From assembly GCF_020520425.1 (NCBI RefSeq), contig NC_079489.1, positions 88,403,810-88,467,809 on the forward strand: a stretch of DNA of 64,000 bases. The letters are read 5' to 3'. The translations under genes were made by a program, and so were the position numbers. The stretch is from Spinacia oleracea. Its lineage: Eukaryota; Streptophyta; Magnoliopsida; Caryophyllales; Amaranthaceae. This document shows, piece by piece, positions 23,901 through 34,922 of this stretch (the first letter of the stretch is position 1; every line of letters starts with the position of its first letter). The notes beneath the pieces are model-generated. The model saw nothing but the letters and a program-made list of their open reading frames with translations, searched no databases and had not been told where the DNA came from.

Positions 23901-24228
23901 TATTATAAAGACCTCTTGATCAGCATGTTTGTTTTGTGATTGAATGAAAATCGTTTCTTGCTATTGTTGCATCATATATTTATATTCTACAAGGTATGCG
24001 GCGACGACTAGCTTGATTGAGAATAGTTTGTGGCTAAACTTGGTTGTTTCGATTGTGGATCATGATGCTTTGTGGTTCTATTTGTATCCGAGCTAGATTT
24101 CTGTCTCAATAACTCTGTTTGATTGTTTGCTCGAGAGTTGGGTTGGTCTTACCATGGTTTTATGAAAGTCATATGCGTCTTGTTTCTTTATCTTTGGTTT
24201 AGTGTTGCTTGGGGACAAGCAACAGTCT
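20907..24228 (+). other. Non-coding interior of the young LTR element
   Basis: No protein domain is visible. The stretch includes an imperfect ~100-bp tandem duplication (about 21097-21290, each starting 'tttgagttc.cttgaattcat'), a GC-rich proline/serine-codon-like island (21600-22110) set in AT-rich DNA, and purine motifs 'gcttgggggaggg' near 22750. Athila-type elements usually carry non-coding or env-like DNA here. The ORFs in the GC-rich island occur in several frames on both strands and I do not accept any of them. Confidence 0.5.
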
Positions 24229-24242
24229 AGCTTGGGGGAATT
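24229..24242 (+). other. Polypurine tract of the young LTR element
   Basis: AGCTTGGGGGAATT abuts the 3' LTR start at 24243. It has the expected position for plus-strand priming. Confidence 0.7.
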
Positions 24243-25711
24243 TGATGAATCATATTTGTATAGGGTATTTTAGGCGCATTTAGGTTGCATTATTAGGCAT
24301 TTATATCATTTTAGTTGCATTTAGGATCACATTTGCATAAGTTATCGTTGTCGTACTCTATTACGCCCCGTTTGTGTTTTCTTAATGTTTCAGGTGATTT
24401 TATGGTCATTTGGATGCTTTCGGAGTGTTAGGAGTTGATTTGGATGATGAACGGATGGAATGTTGACTCGAGGATCATTGTATGTCTCTAGGGATAATTT
24501 TGAATCAACAACGAAGCTAAACGCTACTTTTCTAAGCATCAAAACGGACAAGCGTTCACTCTTTTGATGATATCTCAAGTTCTACATGTCGGAATGAGAC
24601 GATTTTAATTGGGCTAGAAAGTAGGCTTCAAGAGCTTTCCAACGACAGGTCACACGTCCTTATAGGCATTGTAGAACAAGAGTTATGACATAAACAAGAT
24701 GGCTCGACTATCCGATTCGCCCACAGCCCAAACCGATGGCCCGATTCCACTCCTTGGGCGCGAAAACCAGCGACGGACCAGCGGGCCCGCTGGTTTCTCC
24801 GCCCAACTTACTTCCGTGCGAAATCGTGTGCGTTTGTTTCGTGATCGTCCAATTAAATCATAGCTTATGTAATTGTTATTTTTTTCTATTTTGTTTAGAA
24901 TTTAGGAAGCATATAAATACTTCAAGGGAATTAATTTATTTCCCTTATGCTTTATTTTCCCTAAGGTTTCAATTCCCTAGATTTCGAATTCACGTTCTTT
25001 TTCTCTCTTTTCTTTTTCATGAACCATAGTTTTTCTACAAACTCCATTAATGTAATTCTTTGAGGTATTATTGATTTTCGTTTTTATTTTATTTATTGCT
25101 TTTAATTATGTTTTCATTCTTAGATTTGATTTTCATTGTTCGTTTCATGATTGAGTAGTTTCTTTTCTAGGGTTTGGGAATCCATGTTTATATTATGAAT
25201 CCTTATTATTATTGTTGATGGTTTGATTATTCATTGATATTTCTAGTTGATTAGGTTTATATTGTTAATCTTTGCAATCTGATCAATTGTTTGATTAAAT
25301 CATGCTAATAGGATTTAGAATCGAAAGATCGAATTTTAGAGGCTTACCTACAACTAGCAATTCTGATTATGTTAGCGATCGTACTGCATATGTTGAATTG
25401 AGAGTGTTAAGACCCGACCGTAGGATTAACTTGTGCTCTAGATAATTTGAATATTTGAGTTGTTGATGATGTTTTGATTGATTCTGAACTATGAACATGG
25501 TGAACCGTTGCCCTAGATCTTTTAGTTTATTTTTCTATTTATTTTAGTTTAAACATTGAATCCTAAATTTCGTGACATTGTTAGTTTCGCCATACCTTGG
25601 AAGCTAGATTTAAATAGTCATCTCTCTGTGGATTCGACCCTGCTTACCCTACTACATTGTTAGGAGGTTTCGTTAGGATTTTATTTTTGACGGGTGTACG
25701 ACAGCCTATCA
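24243..25711 (+). repeat. 3' LTR of the young element
   Basis: Same length as the 5' LTR and nearly identical (about 5 differences over 1469 bp). It is followed directly by the second CCTAT copy, after which decayed copia pol sequence resumes. Confidence 0.9.
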
Positions 25712-26695
25712 CCTATCTCGAAGAACATTCGATGAAGAGGATATTAAGATTGGCAAAACATGATAACTAAACCTATGCAACAAGTGAAATACAACATTCA
25801 CATTGTGGCACTTGAAGTCAAACATAGTTTTGAATTCCATTAGTTGCTTTAAACATGGGTTAGAGGCCCATGGTTGTAAAACATTGGGGTTGAACATTTA
25901 TCATATATGAAATGTATTTTCATATTCCATTTAGTCTTGGTTTAGTATTAAATGATGAGTTCTTTCAATTTGACAATAAATTCAAGATAGACTGTCAGGA
26001 CCAGTCCCGTGACTAAGAAATGTCTATCAATTGAACTTGAATGTCAAAGGTTGAAAATGGTCCCTGGTCGGAAGTTTTCTATAAAGGTGGACGCATAGAA
26101 AACGCTAGACGACTAGAGTGCAAGATGACTAGTAGTTCTGTTTCTTGAACTATGTGGACATGGCAATGTCGCAATCATTTGCATAGATACTTACTCAAGA
26201 AGATTAGTATCGGACAGACCTATGAAACTTTACTGTAAGAGATGAAAATCTGTCATAAGTAATTTTCATTACATTATTAGACACTAATCCTCAATACCTG
26301 AGTGATTTGAGATTACTTGCTTGAGAACTGCTTACTTTGACGTTGTCAAGCGTTGCACCGTAAAAGGACACTATAACGGCAACGCTCAGGTAAACACCTA
26401 TCAAACGAAGTCTAACTTCAAGATCACAAGATTGGGATTGTCCTCCCATAAATCGGGATGATATGCTGAAAGTTGTACAAGGCCACTCGGAGGGCTAGAA
26501 ACTGAAAAATGCAGAGCCGTGCTCAGATGAATCATAGGATATGATTATCTGTTTATTTGATCAGTTGAACTCTGAAACCAAGAAATACCTCTGGACATAA
26601 TAAGGATGACTACTTTTACCTTACGTTCATGAGCAAGCATCAAGCGACAAAGGACTTAGGCAATGCACACTTGTCCCTAAGGACAAGTGGGAGAC
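25712..26695 (+). mobile_element. Ty1/copia 3' internal region (continuation)
   Basis: This is the continuation of the element seen at 16970-18212, split by the young insertion. It includes the end of the pol region near 25720-25800 and a non-coding 3' part. It ends with a purine-rich GGACAAGTGGGAGAC (26681-26695), the polypurine tract directly before the LTR. Heavily decayed. Confidence 0.65.
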
Positions 26696-27029
26696 TGAAG
26701 GAAATAATGCCCTTGGTCCAAGTATACATTCAATACTAAGTCTAATAAATGCGGTTCAGTATTAATTAATTATGCAAGTTAATAATTCAGTGAGATCAAG
26801 TGAGCTGTATGCCTAGCTAGAGGCCACTTCAGTTCGAGTGGAATTGATAATATTAATCCACATCTTGCTCTTGACTGAGCCCGTAGGGTCATACAAATAG
26901 TACGTGAACGGATCAAGTATTTAAGTGAATTAAATACTCTATTTATGAACATTCGGAAACGACGGATCTCGGTTCCAGTGGGAGATGAAATCGTCAAAAG
27001 GCAAAATAAAGAATACTCCGAAAATGATG

Positions 27030-27245
27030 ATATTGCCGGAAACGAAAATATTGATCGTAACGGAAATATAAATATTATCCAAGTCGTAGATGTTGCCGAA
27101 AACGGAAACATGGTATGTATCGAAAAATATTATCGGAATCGAAAATATTGCCAGAAACGGAAATATTACCGGAACCGGAAATATTGTTGGAATCGGAAAT
27201 ATTAAATATTTGTTCGAATCGGAAATGAATTCCGGAATCGGAAAA
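27030..27245 (+). repeat. Minisatellite (GGAAAC/TCGGAAATATT-type) in copia LTR
   Basis: Roughly a dozen imperfect 10-18 bp units built on 'cggaaatatt' run through the U3 part of the LTR. Variation in the number of such units between copies is usual for this kind of LTR. Confidence 0.7.
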
Positions 27246-27615
27246 CGAATTGGAAGCGCGACGTACGAAACGATCGACGAACGAGCATGCAAGACGCAAG
27301 GTCCAGCACGAAGCCAGGCCCAACACCCAGCAAGCCCCCGCGCGCGCCGAGCAAGCAGGCCGAGCAGTAGCATCGCCCAGTGGGCCGCGTGCTTGCCGCC
27401 AGCGTCCTTGGGCCAGCGAGCAAGCAGCAGCGCCCTTGGGCCTGCGTGCTGCGGGCTGTGCAAAGGGGTGGGCTGTGAGGTGCCATGGCCATTCCCTTGG
27501 CCGGTTAGGATTGCTTCCTTGTGAAGTAATCTCGTTTTCCTAATTCTACTCAAATGGATATTTTGTTAAATCTGAAATACTTAGGTGTTTGATTAAACAT
27601 TAAATTCTAAAGATA

Positions 27616-27940
27616 CTCCCTCCGTCCCTTAATACTCGCACCGCTTTCCTTTTCGGGCCGTCCCTTAATACTTGCACCGCTTCTATAACTGGAAATCTTT
27701 ACCAATATTACATTATTTCTCACACTTACCTACTAACCCACCTACACCCTACTCCCTACAAAAAATCATTTAAAAATCCACACCCCACACTCACCACTCC
27801 CCACCCCTTACACATTTCCCACTAACTATATTAAAAAATTACCCCACTATCAACTAACACCCATTAAATTAATAAGTCAATTCAAATATCTTAAACTCTG
27901 CACCGGTCAAACCGGTGCGAGTATTAAGGGACGGAGGGAG
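27616..27940. mobile_element. Stowaway-type MITE (Tc1/mariner)
   Basis: The termini CTCCCTCCGTCCC and GGGACGGAGGGAG are inverted, with TA on each side (27614-27615, 27941-27942). This is the classical Stowaway signature. The interior is AT-rich and non-coding, and extended pairing of the ends ('ttaatactcgcaccg' with 'cggtgcgagtattaa') would form a long hairpin. Confidence 0.95.
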
Positions 27941-28522
27941 TATAATTTAACTAGAATACTTAGGTGTTTGATTAAACATTAAATTCTAATGATATAATTT
28001 AACTAGAATCCTAATGGATTTAGTTATTGGAATCCTAGTAGAATTCTAATTCTGTTATTTCCACCCTATAAATATGTGGTTCATAATCACAATTTATAAC
28101 GCAATTCAATAAGTATTCACATACATTAAGTTCAAGAGAGAATTTAATAATTTGCCTAAAATTAATAATAAGCTTTCCGAGTAAACATAAAATCTTAGAA
28201 AATATTCTAGTTAATTGAATCTGAAGCGGATCCGATTATGATGTGGACTATCTACGAAGGGGCGACATTTGGAGTCCTAAACTTGTTCTTGTTCGGTTCG
28301 GGAGCAGCTAGGGAAGGCACGCATCACATTGTATGTATCCTAATTATGCTAATTGACTATGTGGCAATTAATTTGGATTCCTGGCTTTATGGTTTTTCCG
28401 CATGAAATATATTGTTTATATTTGTCATAACCTAACAAATACCCTACATGATACACACAAATTATTAAGTATGACAAAGTGAACAAAATATTATATGAAG
28501 TACACTGACTGCTAAGTATTAA

Positions 28523-28649
28523 GCAAATGACCAATGAGATCTTAGCCTAGTGGTTAAGAATGAGAGTCTATGTACAATAGCTCTTACGTTCGAATCCCCC
28601 ACCCCTTTGTAATTTATATTGCTCTTTATGTCTCATTTGCACACACAAA
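28523..28649 (+). mobile_element. tRNA-derived SINE
   Basis: A Pol III A-box-like TAGCCTAGTGGTT and a B box GTTCGAATCCC stand about 40 bp apart near the 5' end. AAGTATTAA occurs on both sides (28514-28522 and 28650-28658) as a likely 9-bp target duplication. At ~127 bp it fits the plant SINE size range. Confidence 0.75.
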
Positions 28650-28759
28650 AAGTATTAACCAAACAATCCCAAACAACAACATATAGAAGTACCTCATAAT
28701 TAATAACAAATAAACTAAAAAGAAAAGGAAAAAAGAAAAGGCAATGAATGTATTTTAAT

Positions 28760-29330
28760 TTTTTTTTTGAGGGGAGAAATTTAGTGCCTATATTATTAAT
28801 TTGTCCATCAAAACATACGGAACAACCTCACAAGGACTATGGTTCTCCCAAATTTGTTCCACACCAAAAGGCACTAAACGAGCAAGATTATGAGTAACTA
28901 CATTTTTCATCTAGCTTAACATGACACCAACTAATCGAATTAAAATTAGCACTGGACAAAAGAATATATCCTCCAAAATTCCATCAAGATGAGTGAAGAA
29001 CATCGAGGCCTTGCATAACCTGTTCACGAGCACTTGACAATCGGTTTCAAGAATTACATCAGATAGACCAAAGCACCGAGCTAAACAAACTTCCATAGCA
29101 GCAACTTTGTGTTCTACTACAAATTGTAAGCCTTTACCCGTCTGGTAACCGCAAAAAGGACGTCTCCCTTCCAGTCTCTTGCCACCACAATTGAGTTTGA
29201 TAGCCATACCTTCGAGCTACGAGCAACCTTATAACGCACAGCACCGTAGATTTTGTGTTGAGTAAGCACTGCATTCCTCTGCTAGCCCGCGAACAACAAA
29301 ACACACCGAACAAATCAACCAAAAATAAAT
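28760..29330 (-). mobile_element. 5'-truncated LINE tail with RNase H-like domain
   Basis: Minus-strand frames resemble the plant LINE/RVT_3 RNase H domain: 'KVAAMEVCLARCFGLSDVIL' with 'ETDCQVLVNRL', then in another frame 'VVTHNLARLVPFGVEQIWEN'. At least one frame change separates the two halves, and no reverse transcriptase lies upstream. A T-run at 28760-28769 reads as a poly(A) tail at the 3' end. So this is a 5'-truncated, decayed L1-type copy. A host RNase H-like gene is less likely because there is no start or splice structure. Confidence 0.65.
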
Positions 29331-29356
29331 AAAAATGAAGAAGCAGTAAATGACAT

Positions 29357-29670
29357 GCTCCGTATTTCCTTAGGACCGGACAGGGTGCAGGGATGTGTTG
29401 TTGATAAATAGGTGGATTATGGGTATAAATACATCTCTAAGGCTCTAACCAAATTATCTTTTACAATATCTATCTTCTTTTTTTTTTTTTTGGAAAATTT
29501 CGATTTTATCTTAAAATGTGACTATATCTTTTTCATATTTTTTTAACAGAAAAATTTAATACTTTTCCGAAAATTTTGTACTTTTATTTTATATTTAAAA
29601 ATGACATCATCATTTAATTTTGTAAAATAAAAATCTTACATGGACGCTCCCAATACTCTCCCAAAAACTC

Positions 29671-29713
<43 letters not shown>

Positions 29714-29972
29714 GACGGTATGATGGGAATTAACTTAGAAAGTAACGTATTTTGGAATTATTGAATCTCTATGCAATATTGAAAGAAATCGCTCCTTCTT
29801 ACTAACGGAATAACAAAACCTATATATATATATATAGGGGAGTTTTTGGGAGAGTATTGGGAGCGTCCATGTAAGATTTTTATTTTACAAAATTAAATGA
29901 TGATGTCATTTTTAAATATAAAATAAAAGTACAAAATTTTCGGAAAAGTATTAAATTTTTCGGAAATACGGA

Positions 29973-29974
<2 letters not shown>
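29357..29974. repeat. Large inverted repeat with identical 125-bp arms
   Basis: Arm 29549-29673 is the exact reverse complement of 29837-29961 (125 of 125 bases by eye). The arms are separated by 163 bp that includes two TA tracts. The right arm continues for 13 more bases (29962-29974), and the inverse of those 13 bases is found at 29357-29369, so 179 bp (29370-29548) interrupts the left arm or was lost from the right one. The right arm is flanked by TA tracts on both sides. Probably two copies of one small element in opposite orientation, or a foldback element. Confidence 0.85.
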
Positions 29975-30017
<43 letters not shown>

Positions 30018-30021
<4 letters not shown>

Positions 30022-30952
30022 GAGGTTCCTGTGAGAACCCTCTTACGGTGAGAACTCTCTTATCGTGAGAATCTCTTTTGTGCATATTTTTTGAATTATA
30101 TGTGCATATTATTTGAACTATTTGTGCGTATTTTTTGAACTAAATATGCAACACTTTTTTTCGAATTGTATACTAATTTTTTATTTTCTAAAAACATAAA
30201 ATAATCTGGACATTCTGGTCAAAATTATCAATACAATATACACAGTTTATATAGTTAAAATATTATGCACATTTAGTTCCAAAAACATGCATATTCAGTT
30301 TCAAAAATATGCACATAAAAAATATTCGTGCAATGCCTCCATATTATGGATGCAAACATGTAGGTGAAATCATCAATTCACTATGGTAAAAAGTGAGATC
30401 AACAAGCAGCATAAAACTCATCCCATGGCCACTTAAATCGAATAATACTACAATACGCATATTATATTCAAATCTAATTTCGAAGAACAAAAAACCCCAA
30501 TTTTTACCCATACTAAATTGGAATAAAGTAATTAGGTAAATATAAGAAGTATGATACTCTGTACTTCTCTGATACAATCGCAATCTCTGACCATGAATTA
30601 ATTAGTTCCACTACTTTGATACGAAGTATGTAGTAGTACCGTAGTACTGTACATGCAACTTTTACAATGTTTTTGCGAATATCCGCCAAAACGAGTTGGA
30701 TTTTTACTCGATCTTCCAATGATGGAAGCTGATCATTTACGAGTGACTTAAAACAAAAACACTTCGACGTATTGTATTATGGAGGCAGGAAATCAAGGTT
30801 ATAATGGTATTGAAGTAGAGGGGAAGGAAATAAAACGATTAGTACAGATTGTGATATATTATTTGGAGGGTCAAGATTCATCCAAATCAATGGTGAAGAT
30901 GAAGGTTCTCACCATAAGAAAAAATCTCGCCGTAAGGTGGTTCTCATGTGAA

Positions 30953-30953
<1 letters not shown>
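30018..30953. mobile_element. MITE-like element inserted in a TA microsatellite
   Basis: The left end GGGTGAGGTTCCTGTGAGAA and the inverted right end GGTTCACATGAGAACC share an imperfect ~55-bp terminal inverted repeat ('gtgagaacc', 'cttacgg', 'gtgagaa' in the same order). Both sides are pure (TA)n (29975-30017 and 30954-30991). The interior is AT-rich and I recognise no protein. The TA tracts hide the target duplication, so the superfamily is uncertain. Confidence 0.65.
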
Positions 30954-30995
<42 letters not shown>

Positions 30996-31310
30996 CTAAA
31001 ATTATTATTACTTTTCGTATTATCGAAACAAAAAGTGAATTAAAATATTTTTCATTTTTTTAAGTAAATTAGGATTCCCCTCATAAAAAAGGAAAAAAAT
31101 TGAAGTTTTTTTTTTTTTTTGAAAGATAAGAAAAACTACCGAAAAAAAAATTTAAGAAAAAAAGTGAATTAGGATAAAGTTGTATTGCCAAAATAAAAGG
31201 ATAAAGGATAAATATTTATTCTCCCTCAAAAACGAAAAGAAAGATTCAATGAACCAGTAACCACCTAAGCTTCCTAGTTTCCTCCTTCTACACAACTTCG
31301 TTCTCCCTCT

Positions 31311-31317
31311 TATATAA
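31311..31317 (+). promoter_or_regulatory. TATA box of the unknown acidic-protein gene
   Basis: TATATAA preceded by CTCCCTCT lies about 530 bp before the start codon. The 5' UTR between contains an intron (donor GT at 31436, acceptor AG at 31777), so transcription would start near 31340. Confidence 0.5.
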
Positions 31318-31845
31318 TGGCGTAATTCCCCAATTTCGCCCTCTTTCTGGAGAGAGATTGGCGTCTAACACACGATTTCTGAAATTTTCAGCGAACCCCA
31401 AATTTCTTCCTTCATTTTGTATCGTCAAATCTCAGGTACCCAACTGCTCCTTTCTTTGTTGAATTTCTCTCTTATCCTAAGTTTCTTGATCAAGTAATTT
31501 TTTAGGCTTCTCAATCTTTCTTGATGGTATCATAGATTAGTAAGGTGTTAATTTTGGTTCTTTATGGTACAACTTTAACCTGATAAGATCATGTTTTGAT
31601 TTTGAATTTCCAATTCAATTAAACCTAATCATGGTTTTTCAGTTGATTTTTTTTGTCAATGATTGATTTCGTTAATCAAATTGCTATTTACTCCGTCTGT
31701 TATAAACTTCGAATTTGAATATCATTAGGTCGTTTAATTGCCATTTAATTATGGGTTTTCATTGTTTTTAGTTGCAGGGAATTATTCTGTAATTTGCCAT
31801 TTATATTTTGGGGATAAGAAGGTTGTGGGAATATCTTATTGATTT

Positions 31846-33764
31846 ATGTCTGTGACATTACCCAACCTCTCTTGGTGGTTGTGGAGTGGCAAAAAAAAAG
31901 ATGCTAAATTACAGAAAGGGTCTTCTCTAAATTCATCACCTGAACTGAATGTGGTGGAACTGGATTTGTTGAAATTTCCTGGGATAAGTGGGGCTGGGGG
32001 TAACTTAGCTTCGAACTCGAGGAGGGTTAGGAGAAAATGGAGTCAAGATGATGGAAAGATTGATAAGGAGCATGATGTTGTCCTTGTCCCTTCAGATGGA
32101 GGGTATTCATCTGATTCTGATTCGGATGCCTCAGATTGGTCAATCGGTTGGTCGGAGCCGCATGCCTCTGGGTTCTTGAGTGAGGATGAGATTGATGGGG
32201 GATTTGGTGTTCTTGTCCGGTGCTATGGGCGTGGCTCTGGAGCGAAACAAGACTATAGAAAAAACAATTCTGATAACAATGTCAATGTACCAGAGCTTTA
32301 CTCTGCTGGTAAGTTCAAGCAGCTTTTTGTTTGTTGTCTCATTTCGTTTTTAGGAAGTGTAAACAGAATTAGTTGTTAGATTTCAATTGGATTGCTTATT
32401 TTATCCTTTTTTGTTATAAATCATGGTTTTTCTTGTATGGAATCTTGTTGTAGTTAAGCTTGAGCCGTTGCTGAACTTTAAGTTATAATATCTTGTTTGA
32501 CCTAATGTATAGTATTATCTTTACTGTTGCTTGTTTAGATCATGCTGTGAGATTCTCAAGTCCATTAATCACCACCTAAATTGATTTGAATACAAATGGT
32601 AGTTACTGTATGAGACAATAACCCTTCCGAAATTGAAGAAACCTTTGATTTTCTGGTTGAAAAGAGAATTTTGGTCATATATTTATATTTGTGCTTTTGA
32701 TAAAATGAAAGTGAGGTTCCTTGGTTTATGTTTGACCTCAATGACTGCATTGCTGTTTTTCCTTTCCTCTCTAGACTTAGGTTTTGATTACCTAGTTGCC
32801 AAAAAAGCTGGAAATCATGGTTAGTCATTCATCCACTTCCAGAAAACGATTAGTAATGGGTTGGAATATACTGGGTCGCTGAACTATGGAGCTTATTGAG
32901 TTTTTTATGGTAGACCCTCACCCGAGGAAGGACGGGGGAGTGAAGTTGTTGGGATGGGAATCGAAGGGATCAGTGTAAGTTGATGTGGAAGAATATAGTT
33001 TGGGTCTGATAGAATGGAGTATTGGAGTGTAACAACGGATAGCAAAGAGTGAAGGATAAGTGACACAATTAGTCTAAACTCTAAACATTTATGGAAGCAG
33101 CATCTTAATTCGCTTGATATTGCACCAATTAATGGTGCTTCCTGATTAGTAGATTGGCTGCAAAAATTGATGGAGCTAGTCTCAACTTGTATATAGTGGC
33201 ATGCTCTGATGCATGGAAACTCTGGTGATTTTTTGATTGGATTTGAATTCTTTTCTAAAAATAAAGTGCAAGTCTCTCCCTTCACAAAATCTTTAAGTCC
33301 CATAATAATTGTTTCTTCCTAATATTCTTTAATAAACACAAATCAACTCCAATACCTTGGCTTCGATACTTGTGTATTATTGCTGTTAACAGACAATAAC
33401 TAACATTCTACTAATTGCTATTAGTCCTGCCAAAAAGGCCAAGCACTGAGTTGAAATATTGAATATGTATTGTTCCCCAAATCTTTTCTCAGTTCTCACC
33501 ATCAGTTTCACTTTGTGGTATTGTTTATTACTTAGGGTATTGTCCATTATATTGTATGTAAATGCTGTGTACATCTTTCATTTTTGCTTTAGTAGGAACA
33601 TATTGAGGTGATTGTTTGGGTTGAATATGCCTATGGGTTAGAGATTTTAAGATGTGAGGCATATTTGCAACTTTTGTTTCTGATCTTGTTCTGTTATTCT
33701 TTTGCCATTTACAGATAGCAAAAAGTCCATGGAGCGGTGGCTTTCCTCTCTACAGGGCAACTGA
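31846..33764 (+). CDS. Small conserved-looking plant protein of unknown function, two coding exons
   Basis: Exons 31846-32308 and 33715-33764 join in frame (donor GTAAGT, acceptor ACAG) to give 170 residues. The protein begins MSVTLPNLSWWLWSGKKK, has a Ser/Asp-rich acidic middle (SSDSDSDASDWSIGWSE at about residues 86-102) and ends KSMERWLSSLQGN. There are no signal peptide, membrane segment or catalytic motif. The 'LSWWLWSG' start and 'ERWLSSL' end look like the conserved anchors of a plant-specific family of unknown role; I remember such proteins but cannot name one safely. A 5'-UTR intron (31436-31777) and the 1.4-kb coding intron give normal plant gene structure. Function not assigned. 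Confidence 0.75.
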
Positions 33765-34922
33765 ACTTTCGAGATTGCTACCTGCTGTGCTCTTTCTGCT
33801 CTGCTGTTTTGTTTGTGAATTACGTCAACCTTCTTTTTTTTAAAAAAAACCAAGGCAGTATTCATATAAGCTGATGCATTTCAACTTCTTTAAAACTGTT
33901 CTGCAAACTTTGATGGGATTGGCAGTAAGTTGAAATACTCCAGCCTATACGGCAAACCCTGTCTTTATCTTTCTCATTAATTCTGTAGATCTGTTAATAT
34001 GATATTGAAGGTTCCAAAAAAACAAAAAAAAACAAAAAAAAGTTTGGCTCAAAATCAAAAAGAAATTCTTGGTGAAAGGGTGTGAGGAAGCAGTGCACTC
34101 ATGCCCTCAATCCCTGTTAATGTGAATTCTTTGTAAATTCTTTGCTTTGATCATTGTAAATAAATCCGGATATTGTGAATAACTTGATTCTTCAGCTGTA
34201 AATACTTTTAAATTTATTAATAATATCAAGAACTCTGTTCGTTTTGTTGTATACTTTTTTTTTGGCAGCGTGTTTGTTCTCTTTAACGTAGCTCTTTACT
34301 TCTCTTGTCTCACGTTTACTGGACAGTTCCTTAGCCGAGCCCAAAATCATTTTGGGACTATTTCTTTTTGTTGTTTGTTTAATTATCTTTCTGCACTTAT
34401 GTTTCACAGTGTTGTGAAAAAGAAAGTACTTGTATTATTTTCCTGGACAAGAAGTACAAGTACTAAAGCAACAACGAAAACTAAAGAAACACGAACAAAC
34501 ATCAAAATTAAGGTTTACTTGCTTTTCATGGTTTGTAATCTTTCAACTATACTAGTAAGGGAGAACACTTGTAATCGAAGTTATGGTCAAGGTTTTGACT
34601 CTATGCCTGTTAAACTTCCTCGTACGAATATTCCTAAGGTGTGAACTTAATTGAATTGAACTAATCGAACTGAATGCTCTTGAACTGAAGTGAAAAATAA
34701 GGCCTGAGACTGAAATTAACCCAAAAAGGAGGGGGCCTAACTCTAAATAAGAATACAGAATACTTTTGGATAAAAAAAAGAAATGGTTGGATGAAACACA
34801 AGCTGAGTTGGCAGCACCAAAGGAAAAATGAAGCTAATCTGTTAATCAGACATACTCTCCACCACTACCAACAGTTAGTTGGTTGGTTGATTGTTTTTGA
34901 GTGCTGACCTTGAAACGAAGTT
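33765..34922. other. Intergenic: 3' UTR of the upstream gene and promoter of PnsB5
   Basis: The first ~430 bp are T-rich and include typical 3'-UTR sequence and an A-rich low-complexity patch near 34015-34060. I see no credible coding region: the frames at 34192-34407 (-) and 34270-34644 (+) overlap, lack splice context and have biased composition. The last 200 bp lead directly into the PnsB5 start codon. Confidence 0.5.

Larger units (their letters stand above)
18213..25711 (+). mobile_element. Complete-looking young non-autonomous LTR retrotransposon (gag-only)
   Basis: LTRs of equal length (1469 bp; 18213-19681 and 24243-25711) start TG and end CA. The element is flanked by a perfect 5-bp duplication CCTAT (18208-18212 and 25712-25716). 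A tRNA-Asp-type PBS follows the left LTR and a purine-rich tract precedes the right one. I count 5 differences between the LTRs (~0.34%), which at commonly used plant rates (7e-9 to 1.3e-8 per site per year) is roughly 0.1-0.25 million years. The only sizeable ORF encodes a gag-like protein with a zinc knuckle. I see no protease, reverse transcriptase or integrase. It looks whole for its class (Athila/Ty3-like TR-GAG/LARD type) and would need pol from a partner element. Confidence 0.9.
26696..28437 (+). mobile_element. Ty1/copia 3' LTR carrying a Stowaway MITE
   Basis: It starts TGAAGGAAATAATGCCC right after the polypurine tract and ends ACCTAACA. The end was fixed by comparison with the antisense LTR at 63567. 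It holds a TATAAATA box (28067-28074), a GGAAATATT-based minisatellite (27030-27245) and a 325-bp Stowaway MITE. The style matches the Angela/SIRE-like copia LTRs I recall from Amaranthaceae. ORFs on both strands here come from the minisatellite and GC-rich U3 DNA. Confidence 0.75.

Noticed and set aside
27090-27553. ORFs of 96-204 codons on both strands in the copia LTR
   Set aside because: They are generated by the GGAAATATT minisatellite and GC-rich U3 DNA of an LTR.
28535-28600. Possible genuine tRNA gene
   Set aside because: A and B boxes are present but there is no cloverleaf (no acceptor or anticodon stem pairing); it fits a SINE head.
34270-34644. 124-codon ORF between two genes
   Set aside because: No homology or splice signals; overlaps an opposite-strand ORF of equal quality; falls in the PnsB5 upstream region.
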